Positions 48,808 to 60,915 of a stretch of 64,000 bases of DNA are shown in pieces. The position numbers were made by a program, and so were the translations under genes. Numbering within the stretch: position 1 is the first letter of the stretch; the number at the start of each line of letters is the position of its first letter. The notes beneath the pieces are model-generated. The model ran no database searches and was not told the DNA's origin. It saw only the letters and a program-made list of their open reading frames with translations. The DNA comes from Amoeboaphelidium protococcarum (taxonomy: Eukaryota; Aphelidiomycota; Aphelidea): NCBI GenBank assembly GCA_023515745.1, contig JALECJ010000254.1, forward strand, positions 1-64,000, written 5' to 3'.

Positions 48808-49296
48808 CTTTTACTTCAATCTAGGCCCACAAAGTCTGCACTTAATAACATTACAAATCTATATGGCCATAAACACTAGGATAAATTTCAAATTTACATT
48901 GGACAGTCAGTCTTAGGTTCAGCCATTAAAAGACTCGCATTTCTACAATTTAACACTGTCTAGCATTTCCCGCAATTTATGCGGTACGGATATCAATATT
49001 TCTATACTTCCAGGGCCTGTATAAGAGATACAATAATCATAATATCTACTAAACTCGGCCGATTGTAACGCTTGTTTGTTAGAAATCGCACAGCATTACG
49101 GTAGATAGGGATAAATTCGTCTCTCCTCTCGTCGCCTAATCTCCTCAGAAAGATGGTAAAGAGAAGAGGAGCGAGAGCCGTTCGTTCCTTTCGCGCCTAC
49201 ATTGAATTAGGATTTTACACTTTGCAATTACTACTACGGACATTGTATTATTCTCCATATATATTAAACCTTTTATTAGATTGACAATAATATAAA
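48808..49296. other. Start of right contig, no gene seen
   Basis: 489 bases after the gap. AT-rich; a CT-rich tract with CTCGTCGCC lies at about 49120-49140, a likely promoter for NDUFA2. No telomere repeat is visible on this side of the gap. Confidence 0.5.
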
Positions 49297-49747
49297 ATGA
49301 GTTGGTTTGCACCTGCATCAAAGACTTTGTGTGAATTGCGCTTACACCTCTGCCAGACATCTGCTGGTTCTCAAGGACTTCGGTATGGCTATTATATATA
49401 TATATTTATATTGATTGTTATTATTAAACTATATGGTGATGATAATACATCTTGTATTTGTGTGTAAATTTAAATTGTAGAGAGTTTATTATGAAAAATT
49501 ACGTTCCCATGAAGAAGGCTGTCGGTCCTCAGTTTCCGATCTTGGTTAGGGAAGCTAGTGGATGTGAAGCGCTTGCTATTGCTAGATATGGTAATTTTTT
49601 GAATTTTCGATTTTCTATATTGAAATGTTTAACGAAGTAATATAAAAGTGTGTAGATTATGGAGTGGAGAAGTAAATCTCTTTGGACAATCTCAAGTCTT
49701 CAGAGATTCAAGACAAGTTGAAGCAGTTGATCTAGTAATAATAGTGA
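49297..49747 (+). CDS. NDUFA2: NDUFA2, complex I B8 subunit
   Basis: Small thioredoxin-fold accessory subunit of complex I. Three exons (49297-49382, 49481-49590, 49656-49747) join to 95 codons (human 99). Seen: LRLHLCQTSAGSQGLREFI, with the junction inside the codon before EFI, then NYVPMKKA, FPILVREASG and ALAIARYDYGVEKQISL, all family hallmarks. Introns of 98 and 65 bases both end TGTAG. The C-terminus is poly-Gln written TAG TAA TAA TAG before TGA. Convergent with PEX2 with 55 bases between. Confidence 0.94.
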
Positions 49748-49802
49748 AATGATTTACTAGTAGATTTTATTTACACATCACATTTTATTTTAAGTTCTTA
49801 GA

Positions 49803-50902
49803 TCATTGCCGCGTGATGAGCGTATGTTACTTGACTATTTTCTCTAAATCCTTCATACTTTTGGCAGGATCTGACTAAGTGTTGAGTGGTCGGATATCTT
49901 CGATGGATGTCTGACATCTGCAGCAGGTCAATCCATCTCGTTGCGCTTCATAAAGGCACGCGTAACAGAACGAGTGGCCGCACTTTACACTTACATACGC
50001 GTTCACAATAGCATACTTTCTACTACTAATCTATGAAAAATCAGCGATGGAGGTGGTGTTTTCAGTCTTGTGCTCATGACGTATAACACAGAATCCACAA
50101 AGATTAGACGGTAACTCGTTCAACTATGTAAGCTATAATGGGGACAATCTAGCGCTCTAACTCTGTCGAAATATTCCAATAATTGATTTGATTCTACCAA
50201 CGTTTATTAGGGGAAGGATAGAGGTGGCAAACTCGCCCAAACTGGTCCAAACCATTAATCTGTTCACGTACTCAAGATCCAGAGCACGTGCGGCATCTAT
50301 ATCACTCTTATACATTACGATACCAAGACATCTATGTACCAGCGATCTGTACATTCCATTGCGTAGGAAGAGTATAAAATTGAGTAGATGACAAAGATCT
50401 AACAACTTCTCCGCCCTATTCCACCATATCCACACTATCCTCTGCCATTCATCACGAGCATAGTCGCTCCAACCTTCGCTCTGAATATACAATTGGATAC
50501 GCTCCCGAATCCACGGTAGAATGGATAAATAGATGGCGTACCATCGCAAAGTGCCCCGTGACAGAAATGATCCATCCGCACGTCTAACTGGTTCAACGTT
50601 CTGCATCGCATCTCCCCATCGGGCACCGGATTTGAATAAGTAGCTTAATAGAGCACCTCTTACCAGCAATGTAATTTCTGGTGTAAACTTGTACAGTGCC
50701 CTATTCTACATACCACTTTACAGACTTGGCATTGCTTTAGATTTACATTACGTTTAATACGATCGAAACTTACTAAATAAGATAATTACTTATACTCTCC
50801 GACAAATAAATCTTAAATCTCTCTGTCCAACTACAATCCCTCCAATTAACTGACACGATCTGCAAAGTGAGCATTCTCCTCCTTGTTCCAGTCTCTAAGC
50901 AT
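49803..50902 (-). CDS. PEX2: PEX2, peroxisomal RING E3 ligase
   Basis: Membrane RING protein of the PEX2-PEX10-PEX12 complex that recycles PEX5. Exons 50774-50902 and 49803-50705 give 343 codons (human 305). N-terminus: ADRVSQLEGLQLDREI, family-typical. Core: EITLLVRGALLSYLF, RNGMYRSLVHRCLGIVMY, and LEYVNRLMVWTSLGEFATS followed by LPLIN. C-terminal RING: CGFC, then KCGHSFCYAC and CCRC, giving the Cys/His zinc ligands. The 68-base intron uses GTAAGT and TGTAG; a shorter 17-base reading was rejected as too small. Confidence 0.92.
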
Positions 50903-51047
50903 TTACATTATGATGATGTTTCTTTGATAAATCGCTTTCCAGGATAAAACACGAAAGCAATTCAATAGAAAAAGTAAACGAGATAGACTAAAGAAACTGA
51001 ACAAGATAAACGATGCATGAAATCGGATGTTAAATCAACAATCAAGT

Positions 51048-53933
51048 TCATCTTCTTCCACCGCGCCTTGAACGAGCAGTGGCTATCCTCCTACCACCAG
51101 TTGAGGATGGGCCTTGCGTTCCGCCTGTTGATGATGACGACGACCGGCCAACAGCGAATAATTGCGGCTAAGATCCTGAATTATTCAAACCTCCACTATT
51201 GAACTGGAAAGGTGACGTGGAACTTCCACCATTAGCTGTATTCAACTAATTCCCGCTGCCGAAAGTGAAAGCTGCAGAAGAGCCGCTGTTATTCAAATCA
51301 CCCACCGGATTGTTAACAAACGTACTACTAGTTCCAAACTATGGCACAGCTCCGGGTTGCTGTGACTATCCTAATGGATTATTCATAGGAGCAGAAGAAC
51401 CAAAACCACCAGCAGAAGCATTCAATTATTACGGCGCACCAGTATTGAAAGAAAACGGCGATGATCCATTCGGTTGCGTGATATTAGCCAGAGGTTGCGC
51501 AGTTTAGGCACCAAATTAAAATCCAGTAGAAGCTGCTTGAGGCGCAACACTTCCAAATGCATGTAAATTGCTCGCTGACTAATTAGCATTGGTACTTGAA
51601 CCAAAAGTAAACGGTGATTGACCACTGGCATTCTCTTGAGCAGGTGCAGCAGTATTGCTGGAAGACGCCTATCCAAATCCAAAAACCGGTTTAACTTGGT
51701 CTGCGGCTGCTCCATTAGTAGTGGCACCATTAAGCTAAGTACTGCTACTACCAAAGCTAAATCCATTTTACGAAATAGCTGGAGTATTATTAAGAGTTGA
51801 CTAACCAAAGCTAAACGCAGGCTATGCAGAGGTAGGTGTAGACTTTTATTCACCATTAGCAGGTGTTTATCCGGCTATACTTTGCCCAAACACGACACCA
51901 TTACCTGATCCGGATGTTCCGCTGGCTTTACTCTTATCATCCGCCGATCCGAAAGAAAATTAAAATCCAGTAGATGATGGAGCAGTGGTAGTCAAACTTT
52001 AACCAAATTTCACAGGCGCAGTTGGCTCCTGATTAACAGATTATGAAGCCCCGAATTAAAATCCAGATTAAGTGCCTGCAGTAGAACTTTACCCGAAACT
52101 AAAACCTGACTATTTAGGCTCTTCTTACTACAATGGTTTGGCTGTCACATCAGTAGTAGTAGAGCTAGCCGGGGTGTTAGAAGCACCAGCGCCAAAGGTA
52201 AAAGATGGCTTTTAAGCTGGAGCAGAGTCAGTTTTCCCGGTAGAACCGAAAGAGAATCCACCAGTTTAAAGCGCGTCAGTATTCACACCAGCACCAAATT
52301 TAAAACCAAAAGGCTCTGCTTTAGCACTTTCAGTCTGTTTTATAGCATCTCCATTTTATTAAGAGCTGGCAACTTTAAAGTCTATTGTCTACTGCTCATT
52401 ATTGGCAATCTATGGCGTTGCTGACTGACCAGCTTGTGCATCATTATCCATCATTTCATCATCGTTCGCTGTTTCATTCTTCTCCGATTGAGGCTTTTAT
52501 GCAATGCTGCCATTAGTCGCCTATTCAGGTGCCTTTTACTCAGCTTAAGCCGCGGTTCCAAAAGAGAAGCCAGAAGACGATTATGATGAAGATTTACTAC
52601 CGGCAGCATCCTTAATATCCGCGGATATAACCAACTTTCCATTTTCCTAACCTTTAATAGATACTTCAGGCTTCTGTTCAGGTTATGCAGGGGTAAAGCT
52701 AAAGGCTGGCAATTAATGAGTCTTCTACTCTAACGGTTGAGCTTTCTTTTCATCTTTCACTCCACTAGAGGCTGCACCGAATGAAAATGAAGAAGAGCTA
52801 TTAGAATCCATGGGCAAAATCAGCTTTGTAGAATCAGCAGTAGATTACTTTGCAGAACCAAAGGCAAATGTTGGCATTGTCTCTTGACTCAATATTTCCC
52901 CATTCCTGATAGACTTCACAGCTGAGCCAGACTCTTTAGATGTACTCTCACTAACAACGCTTTAGATTACAGACGTATCTGGTTATACTTTGGTCTCCTA
53001 ACGAACGGCCACTTCAGTCTTTGACGGAGGAATGTAAAACTGAACAGCATTACTAACTTTGAATTCAACGACAGGTTTCTAAGGCTATTATTATTGTTAA
53101 ACCGTCGGCAAAGCAGGCTACATAGAGTCTTATAACGCCTCCTTTACAATTTAATTAGCAGCCTTATTCCAATCGCGTTTGTATACAAAACCATTAACAT
53201 CTGAGGCATCGAGCGAGTACTTGCTTCGTCTCTACTTCTACTACTCTAGCATGGCAGACGCGTACTTACTCCTACCATCTTTACGCAAGAATGGTGAAGG
53301 AGCAACGAACAGATCCTTCTTGCCAGCGTCTTCTACTACACTAACTTCTACGGTACCATACTGAGACTTCAATGATCGTTCTGAATGTACATAATCTTCC
53401 TACTTACGCTTCAGCGACACTGAAGATGTTGGCATTTAATCCTCAAACTAAAGCAGCGGCATTTTAATATCATTCAATTACATCAACTCTTGTTCGCCAA
53501 TACCATCATCACCAGATACACCGATATCTTCATCTTCAAACTTCTAGTGCTAAAATCTCGACTAATCACCGCGCCGTTTCACTAAAGACGGACTTTCTTC
53601 AACTGAACCGCCCAGCTGCCTCATAGTGGAACTTCTTCTCATAGACGTTGCCGGATCTTAATGTGTACCACGCTTCATCACCATAGACTTAGTCGAGTGC
53701 GCAGAATAAGGTGTAGAGCGATTGGATCTCAGACCAGAATTCTTGATGAGTTATTGCTACTACTACTAATGCAACTAATGGTGATGGGGTCGACTGGGAG
53801 TTCTGGTAGTGGAAATCAACTATCTCGATGTCTTTCTCTATATAATCTTATTAATATCATCATCAGCAGTTATACCAAGCAAGGACTTGATAGGCTTAGT
53901 AAGTGAATCGAATATCGAGCCAATTAGAGTCAT
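51048..53933 (-). CDS. NUP1: NUP1/NUP60-type FG nucleoporin of the nuclear basket
   Basis: 961 codons, no intron (yeast Nup1 has 1076). The N-terminus MTLIGSIFDSLTKPIKSLLG forms an amphipathic helix like the membrane-binding helix of Nup1/Nup60. Then a basic/phospho-rich region with RRSSTMRQLGG, a mid segment with PSPFLRKDGRSKYASAML, and a C-terminal half full of FxFG repeats (FSFGQS, FSFGSS, FGFGQA, FTFGSS, FQFGAQ). The extreme C-terminus is Arg-rich (RRIATARSRRGGRR), comparable to the karyopherin-binding tail of Nup1. An upstream in-frame ATG at 54056 would add 41 residues; 53933 was preferred because it puts the helix first. Confidence 0.87.
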
Positions 53934-54237
53934 ATTCTCTGAGTGCTGGGTAAATGCGCGTTTGTAAAAAAACTGCAAGTGCTTTCTTGTGAGGGAAAAG
54001 ATTAGAAAGAGTTTTGGTATTCTCGGACGACCCGGGACGGAACGGACAAAGAGCAAAGAAGAAACGTGATAAAGATCGCGTCGGTTTCAGCGACCAATTG
54101 TTGTTGTCGGGCGATGGCGATAAAGCAACAATCAGCGTCGTTATTGTTAGCGTGCTAAGTGGAACTGTCTTCATTAAATTTATTTTTGTATCGCAGTAAA
54201 TTTGTCTCGCTTAAGTTTAGAGAAATTAATAATTAAT
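53934..54237. promoter_or_regulatory. Divergent region NUP1/BOS1 with ATCGCGTC
   Basis: 304 bases. ATCGCGTC at 54075-54082 is a reverse form of GACGCGA(T). An upstream extension of NUP1 to 54056 would overlap part of this. Confidence 0.4.
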
Positions 54238-54915
54238 ATGAGTAGTAATAGAGAACTGGTTACATAGAAACTTGAAAATATGCTTGCCGAGTTGGAGGGA
54301 AAAGAATTCGACAAGGACAGCATAGCGGCAGTTGTCGTGGACATTACCACTGTGAAGCGACTGTGTTAATAGCTTCAGGATCTTAATAATGGCGAATTTG
54401 ATTTTCAACTCAAGAAATAGACTTAGAAAGATTTGGCTGGGTATTAGTAAAGAACAAGCGAAGTAGGTAAACGGTTGGATCAAGTTAAGCGCTAGATCGA
54501 GAAAGACAGTTTGGAAATGGAAAGATCAGAACTACTACAACCTCCACAAAATGGTGATTACAGGTATGGTTAGTAACAATAATAGTAATAATCACCGTCG
54601 TCGGTGCAGTAGAGCTACCAACAGTCTCCTGGCGAATTGAATTAGAGAATCCAAGACTCGGTCAATCGGTCAATGGTGATGGTGGATCAGTACATAGAAA
54701 TGGGTAACGCGAGTTTGGACAGAATAAGGTAGCAAGGATTCACGCTCAAAAATGCCCAAAGGAAAGTCTATGACGTGGCCAATCAGTTAGGCGTGAGTAA
54801 TGAGACTATACGGTGGATGGAACGACGGACAACAGAAGACAAATGGATATTCTGGGGTGGTGTGCTGATTACGAGTATTATCGTTTTTATCGTAATCTAT
54901 TACGTGATCTTTTGA
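54238..54915 (+). CDS. BOS1: GOSR2/BOS1 (membrin) Qb-SNARE
   Basis: SNARE for ER-to-Golgi transport. 225 codons, no intron (human GOSR2 212, yeast Bos1 244). N-terminal helical domain, a Gln-rich linker with TAG/TAA-coded runs near residue 105, then the SNARE helix with MGNASLDRIRQQGFTLKNAQ and KVYDVANQLGVSNETIRWME, matching membrin, and a C-terminal anchor IFWGGVLITSIIVFIVIYYV ending at the stop. Divergent from NUP1. Confidence 0.92.
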
Positions 54916-55207
54916 TCAATATATACATGTTTACATAAGTGTATCTGTGGGAAAATACGTTTTTCCCATTTTCCGATCTGTGGGTTGCTTACTCTTCCAG
55001 GGAACGCGCTGACGGTGGTGCAGCCTCCCTTAATTACCGTTTGTGTGGCACAGCATCATCAATTACGCAGGTGGCGCAATTTTCGCATACCAACTTTCTA
55101 TCTTCTTCCACCGTCTAAATATCCATATTCATAAACAGTGTCTCTTTTATAGTTGTATCTAATACTAGCCAGATTGATATTTTGCCTTTAGTCATCTCTA
55201 CTCAGCT

Positions 55208-55672
55208 ATGGAATCCCCTTTGAAGACTGCTCCAAACAAGCGTGTGAAATTTCTGAAAGATTACATCAATCTGCCAACGTCTGCTTACGCTGCATCGAAG
55301 CTACCTCTGCGCGCCACATTGTCATCCACATCATAGTCTTATCCGGCGTATGATATAGATGAAGCTAGGTTTAATTATACTGCAGCTGCTTCTGGACTCT
55401 TTCCTGATGTAAGATCTGTCCGATATGGGAGATGTTTGCCGAAAATTGGTAAATCCTCGTCCTTCCCATTGCATGATTTGATAACGTCTTCGCAGTCAAC
55501 TGATCCTGTGGCGCACGCTAATGATCATCAGGTACAATAGGCAAGAATTGCTGCTGCCAAAGATATGGTGAGCTAATCGATGGATGCGAATTAAAGCAAT
55601 TCACAAGTTGCCTCATGGTAGCTCACAGAGAGCGAAGAGTATATGACCGTGCTGAATCTGCCATTCTACTGA
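55208..55672 (+). CDS. Hypothetical protein, 154 aa
   Basis: Not recognised. ATG to TGA, 154 codons, with several TAG/TAA Gln codons. Begins MESPLKTAPNKRVKFLKDYI, is Ser/Ala-rich, with no membrane segment, no cysteine pairs apart from a single Cys, and ends LNLPFY. It lies alone between BOS1 (293 bases away) and the convergent PCI gene (157 bases). Since TGA is the only stop, a 154-codon frame is longer than chance favours but not conclusive; its position in an otherwise empty slot and ordinary codon use support a real gene. Confidence 0.55.
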
Positions 55673-55829
55673 CCGAATGATCATTCGGCTTTTGAAAGAC
55701 ATTACAAAGCATCAACATTCACAGTCAGCAAATAGTCGAATACAGCCATACAGTATAAAATTATTATAATATTCTAACATAAATAAAAGTACTTTAACTA
55801 AACTTGACTTTTAACTTTTTATTGTGATT

Positions 55830-57137
55830 TCATTACATGAGAACATTTTCAATTTTCACTTTGGGATATGGTTCTTTGTTACTCAGCACCAAAATCTACT
55901 TCTCATGAGAAATGTATCCTTTCACCATGTTCTTATAAATCAGATTGGCTACAACGCATTCAATCTCAATACCTGATAACTTGAACTGAGGCTCAAAGAG
56001 AGACAAAGCTATCGCTATGTGATCCAGTGGCATCCTACTACTCTTGTCATTTGCAACGTATACTCTTTTCAACAGATTTCTCCAGCATACGAGCATCGCA
56101 CGCTCCAACACCAGATATGATTTACTGCTCAACCTAGCGACCTGCATCACCGGCTATGATCCAGCACCAGCGGCAAATATGGATTTCAACTTGGGCACAT
56201 TACCGCTCTTTACGATCAGAGCAAGAGCCACATGCTCATCACAAAGTCGGTCTAATTCTTCAACATTATCACACAAGAATTGAGGCTTGGTAAGCATCAA
56301 GGATCCATTAATCAACTAGAGTGGAATCAACTGCTCGAGTACGGCATGCTATACTTTAGGACAATTTTACAGGCGAGAGACATGCTTCCACACAAAGAGA
56401 AACTCTTCCAGCGCCAGAGCATACTATTCAGACCAGAACAAGTATGAGGCTAGATAGAACTTGAATTGAACAATATCTTGCGCGTCGAAATCTTCATCTG
56501 CTGGTAGTTTAGCATTCCTTATAGCCAGAATAGAATTCTTTGATAAATTCAACGTTCCCAACTTTCGATAACATTTGAATAGTAAAACCATTATCTTATA
56601 AGTTCCCCATTTCCTACTATGCTCTAGCGGGGAACGGTCATTAATACAACTTGTGAACGCCTTCATCACCATCCTAGACGCTTCCTCGAGATGCTTCTAT
56701 GAACTTTCTTACACTTTTTCGTCACCTATGAGATCGTTCTACGTCAGATTCTACTGCGATTATTAAAGTTGCTACTGGTCAGCCAGAATCGCCAAGTTCT
56801 TCAAATCTATCAGTACAGACATTACAACTGGAATTTACTAAAGCCTAAAATCGCGCAATTACAACACCACTTGTCGTTACATATTAAAAGCTTCTATAAA
56901 CTATCCCGATTACGCATACTGTTATGCTTGAATAAAAGTTGAAATTAGTTCCCGCCATTGTATATTAGCAGCATGAGCAGGAAGTTGTAAGCATCTTTAT
57001 TATACGGCATTAGCACTTAAGCTACCTCCTGTCATCAACGGGTACGCCTTGTTCAGCTTGAAATACTTTCGCAGCTACTCATAATTTTCAGCTTTTATAT
57101 AGTCAATGCATTCTTTCAGCCATTAATTTGCATCCAT
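55830..57137 (-). CDS. PCI-domain protein (PCID2/Thp1/CSN12 family)
   Basis: 435 codons, no intron. Helical-repeat N-terminal two thirds (WLKECIDYIKAENYEQLRKY at the start; IVQFKFYLASYLFWSEQYAL in the middle) and a C-terminal PCI winged-helix part with KSYLVLERAMLVCWRNLLKR, then FKLSGIEIECVVANLIYKNM followed by VKGYISHEK. The YL.LER.....WRNLLKRV pattern is that of the TREX-2 mRNA-export subunit Thp1/PCID2 and its relative CSN12. The two cannot be separated here, though the length (435) fits either. Confidence 0.85.
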
Positions 57138-57472
57138 AATAACGCAGTTTAGCGGCTTATTTTGTACAATACAAAGTGTGAGAAGAGGGAACAGAATTAT
57201 AGTCTTTCAAGCTTATTCCTGAGAGGTAGAGAGAGATAAGAGGGAAAGGCCAAAGAGGGAGAGAAAAGGTAAAAAGCGCGCGATCTCTGCTTACAGTTTC
57301 TCACGCACTTTGTTGTTGTTGATCACCGATATAATGCTTTGATTGACTGATCGTATGGTAGGTATGGTTATATGACTACGATCCAAAAGTTAACACACTT
57401 TTCATATGCAAAGCTTGGTCATCTCTGTATAGAACATAAAGCGAATATCTAAATAAAACAAATTTCTACTGT
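57138..57472. other. Intergenic with GA-rich tract
   Basis: 335 bases between the PCI gene's start and the LIM gene's stop. A purine-rich tract (about 57178-57280) ends in AAAGCGCGCGATC; it is probably the PCI-gene promoter. Confidence 0.45.
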
Positions 57473-57804
57473 TCAATGAGTCAAGTTAGAATTAGAGCCA
57501 CCGAATCCCTAATAACTTTGAGCAGCACCACCTACACAATGACAAAAAGTAATAAAAAATTCTAATCAGAGCTTAATAACATTAAAAAACGCTTACCACC
57601 TGCACCATAACCTTTAGGCCCAAATAGCTCAGCATAACACGGCTTCTCGCAGTATCCTTTACCACCGTTTTCCAGAAACTTTCCAGATGTCAGAGACTTA
57701 CTGCACTTGTTACATTTCAAGCATGCTCTGTGCCAGTCTTTACCCAGCGCGGTCACCTTTTCAGCAAAGTACACCTATTTAGAACAAGTTGGACAATTTG
57801 GCAT
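57473..57804 (-). CDS. CRIP-type single-LIM-domain protein
   Basis: Exons 57597-57804 and 57473-57531 (65-base intron ending TGTAG) give 88 codons. One LIM domain with all eight ligands: CPTC (residues 4-7), [10 protein letters not shown] and the C-terminal [16 protein letters not shown]. The length and GPKGYG tail match cysteine-rich intestinal proteins (CRIP, 77 aa) and fungal small LIM proteins. The second exon adds a Gly/Ser-rich tail ([18 protein letters not shown]). Exact partners unknown; actin or nuclear scaffolding is usual for the family. Confidence 0.92.
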
Positions 57805-58077
57805 TTCTTTTAAGATTACTGACTAATTTAAAAAAAACTCGGCTTTTATTAAATTTCTAGTATCTGAAGTGGAAAGGAGAAGCTATGGGCTTATAACAAG
57901 GTAGCGCCATAAATAACGGGCGTTGGCAACCAATCAGTATTAGAGAACTTGACTTTTCTAGAAGGCTCATGATAGATATAACAAAGAGACGTAAACACAC
58001 TACAATAAAAAGATTAATTAAAATAAACGTGAAATTTAGTAAATGGGAGCATTTATCTATACTTAAGATGTGAATAA

Positions 58078-58869
58078 TCATTTCTAGAGCAGCTGGTTGA
58101 ATCGCGCGCCAAGTGTCTCTTTAATTGTACCACGAAGAGTTTGCAAATGAAGTACTAACGCGCCGGCCAGCTGATCAATGGAAGGCATCTCATCCAAGGA
58201 CTTTTACTTTCTCAAAATACTATATCCCATCTTACTAGTAGTAGTGGGCGATATCATGCCAGAATCAGACTTCTGTTCAAGGCCTACAATGTCATATAGA
58301 ACATAGCCAAAGAAACTACAAGCTGAGTCAATATCAGCGGCACACTTTAATTGCTAAATTTGACCATTGCTGACTACAAAATCCACCGCGAGACACGGTC
58401 TGAGTAAAGGAATGCCACCATCCAATAAAGCACATGTACATACATTGACCAGATTTGTTATCAAACCATACTACGACAGCGAGCCATCATCAACCATAAC
58501 ATTTACGTGTAATCTCAAAACTTGCCTCGGAAACTATCGTAAATCAACACTCTACTCCATGATAGACATCAACTACTTGGTGATCTGTTTCATCCTAAGG
58601 CGACATAGCTCATCTGACCTTTCTTTATGATGTTGAATCGCAACTTCAATCTAGCCTGACGCGTAATTTGCACTTACTGAAGAGCTGGACATCTCAACTG
58701 GTTTGTCAACAATGCACAAGACGCGAAATACAGTGTCCTGATGTGTCTGTATCGCTCCATCAGCTGTTCTCTTATTGCCAAGCTATCTCAATTTCTATCC
58801 AGTGATTATACAGGATCCTCCATTATTTTTAATTTTGCCATACTCAAACTGTAATTAGATTTCTTCCAT
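58078..58869 (-). CDS. Exosome RNase PH-like subunit (RRP46/MTR3/RRP41 group)
   Basis: 263 codons, no intron. RNase PH fold landmarks: RTADGAIQTHQDTVFRVLCI early, FPRQVLRLHVNVMVDDGSL (the QxR.Q....V..DG strand), LVNVCTCALLDGGIPLL (NA...AL.DAGI.M) and LAVDFVVSNGQI. The catalytic residues of bacterial RNase PH are not kept, as in eukaryotic exosome ring subunits. The DDGSL.. N..T.ALLDGGIP pattern slightly favours RRP46, but MTR3 and RRP41 cannot be excluded. Confidence 0.83.
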
Positions 58870-59226
58870 AATCGCAGCTATGGTATTTAATTGAAAACAG
58901 CTCAAGATAGTCTGACCGAGAAAAGCGGGTCAAAGAGACTCAAAAGAGCACAGAGCACGAAGCTAAAAACAGATAGTGTCATGAATATCACTGTTGTTTT
59001 AATGATAAGCGTGAAATGTATCATTAAGAAACTAGTACTGAAATTCTTCTGTGGTAATTGAAACCGTTACTGAATGCCTGCAATCTAAAATCATGACACC
59101 AGAAGCGTTCTATACCTACAGAGTAAGAGACAGTTGAATCGGGACGATTTTTTTCCGCTATAGCGATCTGAGAAATTGTAGCTTTTTAGTCAAGTCACTT
59201 CAATCGTAATAATCGTGTATAGCGAG
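58870..59226. promoter_or_regulatory. Divergent region exosome subunit / FARSA
   Basis: 357 bases between two start codons. No clear motif; AT-rich near both genes. Confidence 0.4.
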
Positions 59227-60825
59227 ATGGATATTTAAGACCGCGTATTATAGGCTGTGGATTAAAAGGGAGCGTTAGACAGTAGACAGCTAGGAGACAT
59301 TGATAGCAACACTCTGTTGGGCCTTTTGAAATCTCTTGCTGGGCGTTCTATTGTAGAGTATGACACGATCGAGAGTACACAATATGCGCCGACTGAGGAG
59401 GGTGAAGATATTCAACGCAATGGATCTTATGAGGTTTAAGTACTTTGCGCCGTATAGTAGTCCGGCTCCGATGGAGTGTCTATGAAGGACTTGCAGTCTA
59501 AATTTGGCGCCTCTAATGCCAACGTATTGAAGATTGGGTAAATGCGCGCGTTCAAGTCCAAATGGTTAAAGAAGGATGGCGACTAGTTGAAAGCTGCCGT
59601 AGAGTTATCTTCTATTGTGGATGAGATTCAGCTGTAGTTGAAGAGTATCGCTGACTCTGCTGCTACAGGAGGAGAATCTTAACCTCCAGTGGAAGACGCG
59701 ATCATAAAGGATCTGCTAAAGAGAAAGTTGATCACAGCCAAGAAGAATGTCCATTTCATGGTGAGGAAGGGTGCTGAGTTCACAGTCAATCCCATCAAAG
59801 AATCTACGGATATCACTAGTGAAAATCTGCAGCAACTGATGATATCCTCAGATGGTCTCGGCGATGGTTAGGTAAAGTTTAAAAAGTATAACTTTGAGGC
59901 GATGGGTATTCCGCCGTAGCGTGGACACGTTCATCCAATCTAGAAGGTGAGAAGTGAATTCAGGCAGATCTTCTTTGAGATGGGCTTTGAAGAGATGCCG
60001 ACTAATTAGTATGTGGAGAGCAGTTTCTGGAACTTTGACTCTTTGTTCTAACCGCAGGATCATCCGGCTAGAGATATGCACGACACGTTCTTTTGTAAGA
60101 GCCCAGCCAAGTGGAATCCAGCAAAGGATCTTGAGCCATATATTGAACGCGTCGGCAAGGTCCACTCTGAAGGTGGTTACGGTAGTGTTGGCTATGGCAC
60201 TGAGTGGAAGAGAGAAGAGGCTGATAGTTTGCTGCTGCGTACTCACACTACTGCCGTGTCATCTAGAATGTTGTACTAGTTGTTCTAGTAGCCTCAGTTC
60301 ACTCCGAAAAAATATTTCTCTATTGATAAGGTGTTCCGAAATGAGACTTTGGATGCTACCCATCTGGCTGAATTTCATCAAGTTGAAGGTCTGATTGCTG
60401 ACTATGGTCTGACTGTGGGGCATCTGATTGGGTTCCTGGGAGTGTTTTTTACCAAGCTGGGATTGAAGGACCTAAAGTTTAAGCCAACCTATAATCCGTA
60501 CACTGAGCCATCACTGGAAGTTTTTGCATATCATCCGCAGTTAAAGAAGCAGATCGAGTTGGGTAATAGTGGAATGTTCAGACCTGAGATGTTGCGTCCA
60601 ATGATACCTCCCCACAAGAAGGAGATGCATCAGTTTATTGATCGATTACCTGAGGATGTACGCGTCATTGCATGGGGATTGAGTCTTGAGCGTCCCACGA
60701 TGATAAAGTATGGTTTCGCCAATATCAGAGAGTTGGTGGGACACAAAGTTGATCTGAACATGGTCTATGACAACAGTTTCTGTCGTCTGGATAAAACTGG
60801 AAATGTGGCTGTGAGCCAGCAATGA
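59227..60825 (+). CDS. FARSA: Phenylalanyl-tRNA synthetase alpha subunit, cytosolic
   Basis: Charges tRNA-Phe together with the beta subunit. 532 codons, no intron (human 508, yeast 503). N-terminal winged-helix DNA/tRNA-binding region of about 190 residues, then the class II core: [66 protein letters not shown] (motif 2), [20 protein letters not shown], and the motif-3 region [12 protein letters not shown]...[11 protein letters not shown]. Gln codons in conserved blocks (EMPTNQYVE) are TAG. Convergent with the pseudokinase gene, 90 bases apart. Confidence 0.96.
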
Positions 60826-60915
60826 TATATAATTTACCTTTATTAACTGAAATTCAAGCTCTCTTATAACTATAACTACTATCATTAATATCCATCATAA
60901 ATTTTATTACCATGC

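Noticed and set aside
50757-50773. A 17-nt intron reading in PEX2
   Set aside because: Too short for splicing; the 68-nt intron with GTAAGT/TGTAG restores the family N-terminus in phase.
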